A stretch of DNA of 7,861 bases. Origin: Desulfocapsaceae bacterium (GTDB lineage: Bacteria; Desulfobacterota; Desulfobulbia; Desulfobulbales; Desulfocapsaceae). A program made the position numbers and the translations under genes. The notes beneath the pieces were generated by a model that saw nothing but the letters and a program-made list of their open reading frames with translations, searched no databases and was not told the origin of the DNA. This document shows positions 1 through 6,447 of this stretch, in pieces (position 1 is the first letter of the stretch; the number at the start of each line of letters is the position of its first letter). The stretch spans positions 1 to 7,861 of the forward strand of contig JAOZLO010000114.1 of NCBI GenBank assembly GCA_029934775.1, read 5' to 3'.

Positions 1-656
1 GCCTGACACATGCAGAGGTTGTGGCCAATCGTAGTGTCACCGGCTATGGACTCACAGATGATTGGAAACCGTTTTTGCGGCATATTCGGAAGCATTTTCT
101 CAATGCCCCGATGCTGATAGCCGAGTTGGATTTCCAGGTGGAGCACTTTTTCTCCGGCGCATTGGAAACGAAAATGCCCCGGCTCGATGATACCGGCATG
201 AACAGGCCCCACAGCCACTTCATGGATGGCTTCCCCTTCAACGCTGAAGTACGGATAGTTTCCCGGGATTTCTTTGCTGTAATCGTTGCCGAATACATCT
301 TCTTCCCCTGAGTAGTTCTCGTGATACCTGACCATCTTCAGCCAGGGGTGGCCATCGGGTTCAAGACCAAACTGTTCAGCAATTTCCCTTTCAAACATAT
401 GGAATTTTTCACTGGCGGTTCTGGTGAGAGACTGGAATGATGTGCTTACCTGGGTACCAATGACATAGAGTTCATTGTTGCGAACCACTGCCAGCAGTTT
501 GTAATTACCTTCATCCTTGTAGGCGAAGAACTGAACGATGAATCCTTCATTTTTAACGAATTCAGAAAGTGTTGAGAAAAACTGAGCATAGGGTACCTGA
601 GGTATAGATACCCTGGTTATCGCTATGCCGTTTTCTATTTTCAGGAGGTTATCCAT
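1..656 (-). CDS. hyfG: HyfG/HycE-like fused NuoC-NuoD subunit lacking the N-terminal Ni-binding cysteines (partial, 3' end off window)
   Basis: Only the first 218 residues are in the window; the frame stays open to the left edge. Residues 1-130 form a NuoC-like (30-kDa) domain with its signature EREIAEQFGLEPDGHP at 89-104. From about residue 144 the NuoD/[NiFe]-hydrogenase large-subunit domain begins, with GPVHAGIIEPGHFRF at 150-164 and HRGIE at 182-186. This fused layout is that of HycE/HyfG. In true group 4 hydrogenases the next motif is E-R-x-C-G-x-C-x-x-x-H. Here it reads E202-S-I-A205-G-D-T208-T-I-G-H212, so both nickel ligands are gone while Glu, Gly and His remain. I infer a non-hydrogenase Ehr-type large subunit on the cytoplasmic arm. 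The second cysteine motif near the C terminus lies outside the window. The ATG overlaps the end of hyfF by 8 bases, and GGAGG (665-669) lies 8 bases upstream, which supports this start. Subunit family is certain; substrate is unknown. Confidence 0.9.
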   Translation of the reverse strand, partial: MDNLLKIENGIAITRVSIPQVPYAQFFSTLSEFVKNEGFIVQFFAYKDEGNYKLLAVVRNNELYVIGTQVSTSFQSLTRTASEKFHMFEREIAEQFGLEPDGHPWLKMVRYHENYSGEEDVFGNDYSKEIPGNYPYFSVEGEAIHEVAVGPVHAGIIEPGHFRFQCAGEKVLHLEIQLGYQHRGIEKMLPNMPQKRFPIICESIAGDTTIGHNLCMCQ

Positions 657-2076
657 GAGTTGTACCTCCAATTATTTTGATTGAATCAAGAATGATTGTG
701 TAAACAATATCAGGCATCCACACGCAGAGAGCAACTGAAGCAAACAAAAGGGCATAGGATGGTAACAGACGAAGTGCTTTTTCTTCGATTTGCAATCTAT
801 CTGTGGCCTCACCGTAGGACATGGACATGAAAATACGACAGATCCCTGCTCCAACGAGGGTAAGTGCCAGGAGAAACAAGGCCACGCAGATATAGCGGTG
901 TTTCTGGAAGGCGCCGAAAATAATAATGACTTCACTGATGAACATACCAAAGGGCGGCAGGCCGGAAATACCGATAAAGCCAGCAAAAAACGAAACGAAA
1001 GTTTTTGGCAGATGACGGATGATTCCACCAATCCGCTGTACCTGTTTTGTGCCAAAACCGAGCAAGATATTACCGGCAGAGAGGAACAGTGACGATTTCA
1101 GCAGCGAATGATGGATAATATGAAGGAAGGCACCGTAGAGGGCAAATCCTCCAATTCCGACACCAAAGGCTATGATTCCCATATTTTTAATGCTGGAGTA
1201 GGCGAGCATTCTCTTATAATCAGGCTGACCAATTATAAAGATGGCACCCACCAGCATTGAAACCAGGCCAAAACCTATCAATATATTTCCGGAAAAATCT
1301 CCGAGCCCGGCAACACTCATCAATACATGGGTTTTATAGATACCAAGGAAGGCACAGTTGAGCAGAGCTCCAGAGAGTAGTGCCGATGCGGGGCTGGGTG
1401 CTTGACTGTGGGCGTCGGGCAGCCAGGTGTGCATTGGGGCAAGTCCCATTTTGGTACCAAAGCCGATAACCACAAAGATAAATCCAACCTTCAGCCAGAG
1501 AGGATCCAGTTCCAAAGCTACGGTATTCAGGGAGGTAAAGGTCATGGGAGCGTTGATATTACCGAGGTCCATGGCCAGGGTGACAAAAAAGTAACCGAGC
1601 AGGGCCAGAGCGATTCCCACCGAACAGATGAGAACATATTTCCAGGTCGCTTCAAGTGCCTCTTTAGAGCGATGGATAAAGATGAGAGGGGCGCTGACCA
1701 GGGTCGTTGCCTCGATGGCTATCCACAGTACTATAGGGTGGTCGGAAAGTGTGACCATGGACATGGTGCCGAGAAAAAGCAGCATGCAGCAGATGAAAAT
1801 CGGTTTATTTTCCATCTCTGTCTCCTTCATATAGGAAAAAGAGTAGATGGAAATGCAGACAAAGATAAAAGAGGTGACCATGAGAATCAGCAATCCTTCA
1901 GGAGAGGCACTGAAATAACTGGGGAAGGTGGGAGTGAGTTTGCCCAGCCAACTCATTACAGTCAGTTGAATATGTAACAGTGCTGTAAGCAAAAGCAGTA
2001 TCCTGCCTAAAGTTGCTGGCAGCGCAAGTGCCGTGAGGCCCGTTGCAAGTGGCAGTATAAAAATAAACTCAATCAT
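649..2076 (-). CDS. hyfF: HyfF-like proton-conducting antiporter subunit (NuoN/MrpD family)
   Basis: This is a 475-residue, almost wholly hydrophobic inner-membrane protein of the NuoL/M/N-Mrp antiporter superfamily, the type of subunit thought to carry a proton or sodium channel. It has the family's charged residues within membrane segments: Glu122 in WIAIEATTLVSAP, Lys209 in GFGTKMGLAPMHTWLPDAH, Lys248 in the next helix, and Lys327 in HHSLLKSSLF. These are followed by the GISGLPPFGMFISE loop with Glu382. Length and absence of a long C-terminal lateral helix fit HyfF/NuoN rather than HyfB/NuoL. The ATG lies 4 bases after the hyfE stop, with AAAGGA inside the end of hyfE as a modest ribosome binding site. 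The 3' end overlaps hyfG by 8 bases. Subunit family is certain; the HyfF label rests on its place in the operon and could equally be written hydrogenase-4 component or NuoN-like. Confidence 0.9.
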   Translation of the reverse strand: MIEFIFILPLATGLTALALPATLGRILLLLTALLHIQLTVMSWLGKLTPTFPSYFSASPEGLLILMVTSFIFVCISIYSFSYMKETEMENKPIFICCMLLFLGTMSMVTLSDHPIVLWIAIEATTLVSAPLIFIHRSKEALEATWKYVLICSVGIALALLGYFFVTLAMDLGNINAPMTFTSLNTVALELDPLWLKVGFIFVVIGFGTKMGLAPMHTWLPDAHSQAPSPASALLSGALLNCAFLGIYKTHVLMSVAGLGDFSGNILIGFGLVSMLVGAIFIIGQPDYKRMLAYSSIKNMGIIAFGVGIGGFALYGAFLHIIHHSLLKSSLFLSAGNILLGFGTKQVQRIGGIIRHLPKTFVSFFAGFIGISGLPPFGMFISEVIIIFGAFQKHRYICVALFLLALTLVGAGICRIFMSMSYGEATDRLQIEEKALRLLPSYALLFASVALCVWMPDIVYTIILDSIKIIGGTTHG

Positions 2077-2080
2077 AGTA

Positions 2081-2734
2081 TCAATCCTTTAAACGCCGAA
2101 GCAAAGTGGTATCAGCATCATCGAAGGCGCTGTTAATATTGTGCAGAATGATCCCCATGATCATTACACCCACCAGGAGATCGAGTAAAACTCCGAATTC
2201 GACGACATAGAGAGTGTGGCTGTGTTTGGTCAGGGCAGTACCTATAAGGTAGATACCGTTTTCCAGCATTAAATAACCAATCACCTGTGTTATTGCCTTA
2301 CTTCTGGCCATCATCAGGAAAAAGCCCGCAGCCATAGTGGTAATGGCGGTTATCAGCACCATGTCGTGTCCTGCCGGCAGAGAGAGTCGGAGATGGCTGG
2401 TAATGAAGACGGAAATGATCAATATTACTAGACCAACTAAGATTGAAGCGTGATAGCCTATAATGGGTTCAATCTCGCGTTTGATGGCTATTTTCTTGAC
2501 AGCCATATAGAGCAGGCTGGGAATGAGCAGACCTTTGATTAAAATCATGATTTGAAAAAAGATGATGGCACCGCTGCCCAGAGAATCATCTCCTCTTAAA
2601 AAAAGTGGGGTAAGTGAAACCATAATTCCCTGCAGGGCCATGATTTTGACCAGGGCAATCAGTCTCGTAGATCCTAAGGACAGCAGGACAGAGAGGAGGG
2701 TTATCACCAGGATTGATTCGGTAACATTTATCAT
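2081..2734 (-). CDS. hyfE: HyfE-like membrane subunit (NuoK-related)
   Basis: This is a 217-residue integral membrane protein that matches the usual HyfE length (about 216). The N-terminal half resembles the HyfE-specific region (several hydrophobic helices, Lys30, a charged loop KKIAIKREIEP at 80-90). The C-terminal half is NuoK-like: VIGYLMLENGIYLIG at 151-165 has the buried Glu158 that corresponds to the conserved glutamate of NuoK. VEFGVLLDLLVGVMIMGI (178-195) adds Glu179 and Asp185. In complex I such residues belong to the polar axis that links the redox arm to the antiporter subunits. The ATG overlaps the hyfC stop in an ATGA arrangement, and GGGAG (2742-2746) lies 7 bases upstream, so translation is probably coupled. 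It is followed 4 bases later by hyfF. No gene for a HyfD-like antiporter lies between hyfC and hyfE, unlike Escherichia coli hyf. Confidence 0.85.
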   Translation of the reverse strand: MINVTESILVITLLSVLLSLGSTRLIALVKIMALQGIMVSLTPLFLRGDDSLGSGAIIFFQIMILIKGLLIPSLLYMAVKKIAIKREIEPIIGYHASILVGLVILIISVFITSHLRLSLPAGHDMVLITAITTMAAGFFLMMARSKAITQVIGYLMLENGIYLIGTALTKHSHTLYVVEFGVLLDLLVGVMIMGIILHNINSAFDDADTTLLRRLKD

Positions 2735-3660
2735 TGCAAAACTCCCATTGTTAAGATGGCAGCAAAAAAGACCAAGGCAAAAGAGGTGAGGATGAATTGG
2801 GGTACAAGGTCCATTTTGAACCGTGCCATTATCGATTCAGTGAGGCCAATTGCAATATAGATGCATGTGAGAATGGCAAAGAAAATCAGCCCGTTTACAG
2901 CTCCGCTCGCAAAGGTGAATGGACATATAATATGCGTGATGAAGGCAGAGTAGAAAAACAATTTGTAGAATGAGCCTAATTCAATGAGGGCAAGGTCCGG
3001 CCCGCTATGATCGAGGATCATAACCTCATGAATCATGGTCAGCTCCAGATGGGTCGCGGGATCATCAACAGGCACCCGGGAGTTTTCTGTAAGCAGGACC
3101 ATAAACAGGGCGACGATGACAAAAAGCAGCAGTGCACCTGAGGCATTCATCGGGGATATGTGGGTTTCGCCTGTAAAATATTCACCGAAACTGAGCGAGC
3201 CATTTAGTCGATAAAACAGTATCAGGATGGTGAAAATGGTTACTTCGGCGATTGTAGAGAAAAAAACTTCCCTTGCGGCACCCATACCTTCAAAAGGGGA
3301 GGCTGTGTCCAACGCAGCGATAACGGTGAAAAAACGTCCTATACCCATGATATAGAAGAGGACAATGACATCACCGTGAAAAGAAAAGAGCGGCATACTG
3401 CCAGCAAATGGAAAAAACAACAGGACAATGAGTGCCGTCGTAAAAGAAACGGTTGGTCCAAGCTTAAAGACAAAACTGGTGCTTGTACTGTAAACAGAAC
3501 CTTTACGAAGCAGTTTCATTACTGTGAAATATTTAATAAAAAGTGGCGGACCCTGTTTCCCAGCAAAAAAGGCCTTTACTTTCAAGATGATGCCGGGGAA
3601 AAGGGGGGCCGTCACTATAGCGAGGGCAAGTGTTATATATGTTTCCATTGAGAGCCTCAT
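2731..3660 (-). CDS. hyfC: HyfC/NuoH-like membrane anchor subunit
   Basis: This is a 309-residue membrane protein of the complex I subunit 1 (NuoH)/HycD/HyfC/EchB family, which anchors the soluble catalytic arm and forms part of the quinone-side or entry channel. Diagnostic segments are KVKAFFAGKQGPP (28-39) and GIGRFFTVIAALDTASPFEG (106-125) followed by GAAREV. ENSRVPVDDPATHLELTMIH (192-211) is rich in the conserved acidic residues of the family, followed by GPDLALIELGS (220-230). ESIMARFKMDLVPQF comes near the C terminus. Two starts are possible. The listed ATG makes an ATGA overlap with the hyfB stop but has no good Shine-Dalgarno sequence. The second ATG (Met5, at 3648) has GAGG exactly 6 bases upstream and would give 305 residues. 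Both leave the first helix intact. The family call is very secure. Confidence 0.92.
   Translation of the reverse strand: MRLSMETYITLALAIVTAPLFPGIILKVKAFFAGKQGPPLFIKYFTVMKLLRKGSVYSTSTSFVFKLGPTVSFTTALIVLLFFPFAGSMPLFSFHGDVIVLFYIMGIGRFFTVIAALDTASPFEGMGAAREVFFSTIAEVTIFTILILFYRLNGSLSFGEYFTGETHISPMNASGALLLFVIVALFMVLLTENSRVPVDDPATHLELTMIHEVMILDHSGPDLALIELGSFYKLFFYSAFITHIICPFTFASGAVNGLIFFAILTCIYIAIGLTESIMARFKMDLVPQFILTSFALVFFAAILTMGVLQ
3649..3658 (-). promoter_or_regulatory. Ribosome binding site that favours the inner hyfC start (Met5)
   Basis: On the minus strand GAGG (3655-3658) is followed by the six bases CTCTCA and then ATG at 3648. It lies just past the hyfB stop codon. The outer ATG at 3660 has only a T-rich run upstream, so initiation at 3648 is at least as likely as at 3660. 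It is also possible that the outer ATG is used through re-initiation by ribosomes terminating at the overlapping hyfB stop. Confidence 0.5.
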
Positions 3661-5612
3661 ATAAAGAGCAGCAAAACGATGATAGTCACGATAATATAGC
3701 CAATATACAGCTGAATATGGCCATGTTGTATCCAGCGTAATTTTGCCAGCAGATAGAGTACCGGGCTGACTATACGGTCCATCAGTGCTGTTTCTGCAAT
3801 ATCGTCCACCCTGGTGTTATAGGTGGTGCGACCAGGGAATATCCTGCTAATGCCGGAGTAGTTGGTCCTGATGTGAACAAAGGGGCGAAAAAAATCGACG
3901 ATGCTTATCGCATATGATGTGCCGGTATACTGCATTTTTGTAGTTGGCTGGGTAAAGCCACAACCCCAGGTCGCCCCCTCAGTAATTTCCTTTTTAAAGT
4001 AGAAAAATTTTCGAATCAACACGCTGAAAACAAAGACACCAAGGAACAAACGGGCAGCGAAGGCTAAGTTTCCCACGATCATCGCTACCTCATTCACGTC
4101 GACGAGATGAAGAGTCTTTATGCTTTTCAGTCCCTGGAATGCAGCCAGAACAAAGGGTTCGGGAAAAACTCCGATAACCACGCAGGTGGCTGCCAAAAGA
4201 ATCATAGGCAAGGTCATGGTGAAACCTGGCTCAAATGCGCCTGCTGCTTTTTCGGTTCGAGGCTCACCAAGAAAGACAACACCAACAACTTTTGAAAAAC
4301 AGGCTGCAGCCAATCCACCAATAATTGCTAAGGAGAGGATCGCCAGCATGGTAAAAATGAAGGAAGAGCCACCCAGGGTGAGACCATGAAAGGCTCCGTA
4401 GTAGATTAAAAACTCACTGACAAAGCCATTGAATGGGGGGAGTCCGGAGATGGATACAGAGCCGATTAAGAATGTCTTTCCAGTGGTTGGCATTCTTTTC
4501 ATAAGGCCGCCCAGCTGATCAATGTGCCTGACCCCGGTCTTTTGCAGCACCGCTCCTGCGCCAAAAAATAACAGGGATTTGAAGATGGAATGATTGAGGA
4601 CATGCAATAGGCCGCCGGCGAATCCGAAACTGGCCATGACCATGTTCTCTGACGCTATGCCGATCATGCCGATTCCGGTACCGATGAGGATGATGCCAAT
4701 ATTTTCAACACTGTGGTAGGCAAGCAGCTTCTTGAGATCGTGTTTGCCAAGAGCGTATACTACCCCGAGTATCCCGGATATGATGCCGAGGGTAAGCACG
4801 GCTTCGCCAAAGATAAGATCGGTTACCCCCAGGTTGGCATAGAGACGAAAGATACCGTAGATGCCCATTTTGATCATGACACCTGACATAATAGCAGAGA
4901 TATTGCTCGGTGCTGCCGGGTGGGCATGGGGCAGCCACATGTGCAGGGGGAAAATACCGGCTTTTGAACCAAAACCCACAAGTGCAAGGAAAAAGACGAT
5001 GATTTTGATATTCCCTGGTATGTCAGCAAAGGAGAGAAAATCGAATGTCCCTGTATAGCTGTATGCCAGGGCAAAGGCCGCAAAAATAAACATGGCTCCG
5101 ACGTGGCTGAATATAAAGTAAATGTATCCAGCTCTTCGTGTGGTCTTTTTTTGATAGTCGTGCATGACGAGAAAAAAGGAGGAGAGAGACATAAGTTCCC
5201 AGACAAGGGCAAAGCTGATAACGTTATCAGCAGTGGCAACCAGGGCCATGGAAATAATGAGCAGGGTGAGGAAAAAATAGTTCACTGCGACCCGACCCCG
5301 CTGGGCAGCATTATCCATATAGTGGAAACTATAAAATACTGCGAGGGGACAGACCGCAAAAATAGGAATGAGAAAAAAGGCTGAAAGTGAATCCAGGCGA
5401 AAAGAGAGTGTGAAAAGATGCAGCCATGTTATGGAAAAGGTGACAAGTGTTCCGTCTACTAATGGTACCTTTATTGCGTATAAACCTATCAGGCTGCCGG
5501 AGACTGTGAGAGCGATATAACCAGCTTTCATCAGGCTAAACTGGCGGAAAGCCAATAAGGCAAAAAGTCCACCGGCTAATAAAACAGTAAGTGAAAATAC
5601 AAAAGTATCCAT
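3657..5612 (-). CDS. hyfB: HyfB/HycC-like antiporter subunit (NuoL family)
   Basis: This 651-residue polytopic inner-membrane protein is the first gene of the tight operon. It belongs to the NuoL/HyfB branch of the antiporter superfamily and probably carries a proton or sodium pathway driven by the redox arm. Key charged residues are visible: Glu139 in ALVWELMSLSSFFLV, Lys217 in GFGSKAGIFPLHMWLPHAHP, Lys248 in the following helix, Lys345 in NHSIFKSLLFFGAG, and Glu400 in the ISGLPPFNGFVSEF loop region. After residue 540 there is a hydrophilic stretch, WGCGFTQPTTKMQYTGTSYA (549-568), a mark of HyfB/HycC-type proteins rather than Mrp proteins. A final hydrophobic helix (634-651) follows. Length lies between E. 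coli HycC and HyfB. GAGGA (5616-5620) just before the ATG supports this start. The stop overlaps the outer hyfC start. Confidence 0.92.
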   Translation of the reverse strand: MDTFVFSLTVLLAGGLFALLAFRQFSLMKAGYIALTVSGSLIGLYAIKVPLVDGTLVTFSITWLHLFTLSFRLDSLSAFFLIPIFAVCPLAVFYSFHYMDNAAQRGRVAVNYFFLTLLIISMALVATADNVISFALVWELMSLSSFFLVMHDYQKKTTRRAGYIYFIFSHVGAMFIFAAFALAYSYTGTFDFLSFADIPGNIKIIVFFLALVGFGSKAGIFPLHMWLPHAHPAAPSNISAIMSGVMIKMGIYGIFRLYANLGVTDLIFGEAVLTLGIISGILGVVYALGKHDLKKLLAYHSVENIGIILIGTGIGMIGIASENMVMASFGFAGGLLHVLNHSIFKSLLFFGAGAVLQKTGVRHIDQLGGLMKRMPTTGKTFLIGSVSISGLPPFNGFVSEFLIYYGAFHGLTLGGSSFIFTMLAILSLAIIGGLAAACFSKVVGVVFLGEPRTEKAAGAFEPGFTMTLPMILLAATCVVIGVFPEPFVLAAFQGLKSIKTLHLVDVNEVAMIVGNLAFAARLFLGVFVFSVLIRKFFYFKKEITEGATWGCGFTQPTTKMQYTGTSYAISIVDFFRPFVHIRTNYSGISRIFPGRTTYNTRVDDIAETALMDRIVSPVLYLLAKLRWIQHGHIQLYIGYIIVTIIVLLLFI

Positions 5613-5653
5613 CAGTCCTCGTTTTTTTGGGTGAGTATGGTTCTTTAATCACT

Positions 5654-5675
5654 ATGGTTAATGTTGTGTTACCAT
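5654..5675. repeat. Inverted repeat ATGGT-N12-ACCAT upstream of hyfB
   Basis: Five-base arms ATGGT and ACCAT are separated by 12 bases, ending about 40 bases upstream of the hyfB start. The right arm runs into the 10-bp tandem repeat at 5672-5691. The arms are short enough to occur by chance. It could be an operator half-site pair, but nothing else supports this. Confidence 0.3.
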
Positions 5676-5691
5676 GGTGTCCCATTGTGTC
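5672..5691. repeat. Imperfect tandem 10-bp repeat upstream of hyfB
   Basis: Two adjacent copies, CCATGGTGTC and CCATTGTGTC, match at 9 of 10 positions and sit about 60-80 bases upstream of the hyfB start. With another GTGT at 5666-5669, the GTGT steps fall at intervals of 11 and 10 bases, that is, on the same helical face. The repeat is seen directly; a role in protein binding is speculation. Confidence 0.6.
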
Positions 5692-5776
5692 AGCGTGCTG
5701 TGGTCATAGTGCCTCCAAGACATTTGTGGTGGGAATATCAGAATATGTTTTAAATCTTTATATTTGTATGAGCGGT

Positions 5777-5796
5777 AGAGATGGTGAGAGATGGTG
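5777..5796. repeat. Perfect tandem 10-bp repeat between the small gene and hyfB
   Basis: AGAGATGGTG occurs twice in direct tandem, followed by a further AGA. It lies in the non-coding gap, about 165 bases upstream of hyfB. It could be a replication-slippage duplication or a pair of helix-phased protein sites. It shares the core ATGGTG with the repeat at 5672-5691 (CATGGTGT), which hints at a common element, though the match is short. Confidence 0.6.
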
Positions 5797-5872
5797 AGAC
5801 ATGTTGCTTGGAGCATATGAAGTTGCCACTTGGGGCGGATTCTGCTCATCAATGGAGTGCGATACATGGGCT

Positions 5873-6115
5873 TTAATTATGGCCTGCTTGTTCAAAAGTG
5901 AAGCCAAACCACAGGTCATCTTCTCCCGATTGCGATTCTGGAATTACTTCTTGAAAATCTCCGATCCTACTCTTGAGATAGACTAGCCAATTGAGTGCAT
6001 CCAGTCTTGATATGAAGGGACCTATCTCGGTCAAGGTTCCATCTAGTCCATGATGTTGGTGCAGATAATCCTTTATTTGTTCCGGTTCCTTAGTAACGCC
6101 AATGAGTATCTTCAC
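5873..6115 (-). CDS. Small conserved-looking protein of unknown function, first gene after the sigma-54 promoter
   Basis: This is an 80-residue soluble protein with no signal peptide or membrane segment. I do not recognise it. It starts with a hydrophobic strand-like segment (MKILIGVTK), then a polar helix-like part with HQHHG (19-23). GPFISRLDALNWLVYLKSRIG follows from 32 to 52, and an acidic end contains DDLWFGFTFEQ (66-76). The mix of G-P-F, spaced hydrophobics and two tryptophans (43, 69) looks like a real folded protein rather than chance translation. The start is GTG, preceded by AAAGGTGACAA, which gives a good ribosome binding site. A sigma-54 promoter lies with its predicted transcription start about 29 bases upstream. 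Its position between the regulator and the hyf-like operon suggests an accessory or regulatory role for the complex, but this is inference only. Confidence 0.7.
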   Translation of the reverse strand: MKILIGVTKEPEQIKDYLHQHHGLDGTLTEIGPFISRLDALNWLVYLKSRIGDFQEVIPESQSGEDDLWFGFTFEQAGHN

Positions 6116-6154
6116 TTGTCACCTTTCTGCGAAGTTTGAGTATATAAATTTCAC

Positions 6155-6170
6155 AGCAAAATGGATGCCA
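6155..6170 (-). promoter_or_regulatory. Sigma-54 (RpoN) -24/-12 promoter
   Basis: The minus strand reads TGGCATCCATTTTGCT. The consensus is TGGCAC-G-N4-TTGC-W, and here TGGCA, TTGC and the final W all match, with exactly 10 bases between the invariant GG (6168-6169) and GC (6156-6157). Taking the C of GC as -12 puts transcription start near 6144, about 29 bases ahead of the GTG codon of the small gene at 6115. A sigma-54 activator gene lies directly upstream. This is the best regulatory match in the window. Confidence 0.82.
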
Positions 6171-6311
6171 ATTCATTCTGATGAACTTCATTTATTCTCT
6201 ATCCTACTAAAAACACAACGAATTTTATTTCAAAAAAGAAGTGCTGATAAAGGCCGTGATGAGGATGCACATAAGGAAGACATGAACAAAAGTGTATTGC
6301 TGGAAGAATGG

Positions 6312-6328
6312 TGGGGCACTATGCCCCA
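6312..6328. promoter_or_regulatory. Dyad 1: candidate enhancer (UAS) for a sigma-54 activator
   Basis: This is a perfect palindrome, TGGGGCA-CTA-TGCCCCA, centred at 6320, about 176 bases upstream of the predicted sigma-54 transcription start. Dyads of this size at -80 to -200 are typical for NtrC-family activators, which bind as dimers through Fis-type helix-turn-helix domains. The same TGGGG-N7-CCCCA frame recurs at 6449-6465. I infer that it is bound by the adjacent regulator. Confidence 0.6.
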
Positions 6329-6447
6329 AATGCGGAAAAGATGCCTGGAAATTATCAGGCAGAAAGCCAAAATGGTAGAGGTAATCGATGATGTTTGGCG
6401 GTGGTTCCTGGCTGGACTGTATGCAGGTAGGACTGAGCGAGGCAGAT

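Larger units (their letters stand above)
5613..5872. other. 260-base gap between the small gene and hyfB
   Basis: There is no convincing gene here. On the minus strand the gap holds two short tandem repeats (listed separately), an A/T-rich patch around 5731-5770, and the hyfB ribosome binding site at its left end. The inverted repeat ATGGT-N12-ACCAT lies at 5654-5675. I see no hairpin followed by a T-run on the minus strand, so transcription from the sigma-54 promoter at 6155-6170 could read through into hyfB. No strong -35/-10 pair is visible. TGGCA followed by ATGC at 5813-5828 resembles a sigma-54 promoter but is one base too long between GG and GC. Whether hyfB has its own promoter cannot be settled by eye. 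Confidence 0.5.

Noticed and set aside
21..311. 96-codon plus-strand frame at the left edge
   Set aside because: Antisense to the HyfG-like gene, whose NuoC and NuoD motifs are unmistakable.
1402..1977. 191-codon plus-strand frame inside hyfF
   Set aside because: It is antisense to a gene with strong family motifs; the charged, glycine-rich translation is the usual shadow of a hydrophobic membrane protein.
5813..5828. Second sigma-54-like promoter (TGGCA ... ATGC) on the minus strand
   Set aside because: The spacing between GG and GC is 11 rather than the strict 10, and the -12 part is ATGC rather than TTGC. Kept only as a possibility for hyfB.
5658..5867. 69-codon minus-strand frame in the gap before hyfB
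   Set aside because: Low-complexity translation of the tandem repeats (repeated Ser/His/Leu/Tyr), no ribosome binding site of note, and no protein-like pattern. Treated as non-coding.
6216..6224. IHF binding site between dyad 1 and the promoter
   Set aside because: Only the CAA-N4-TT core fits; the flanking consensus bases do not. The A/T-rich surroundings alone are not enough to call it.
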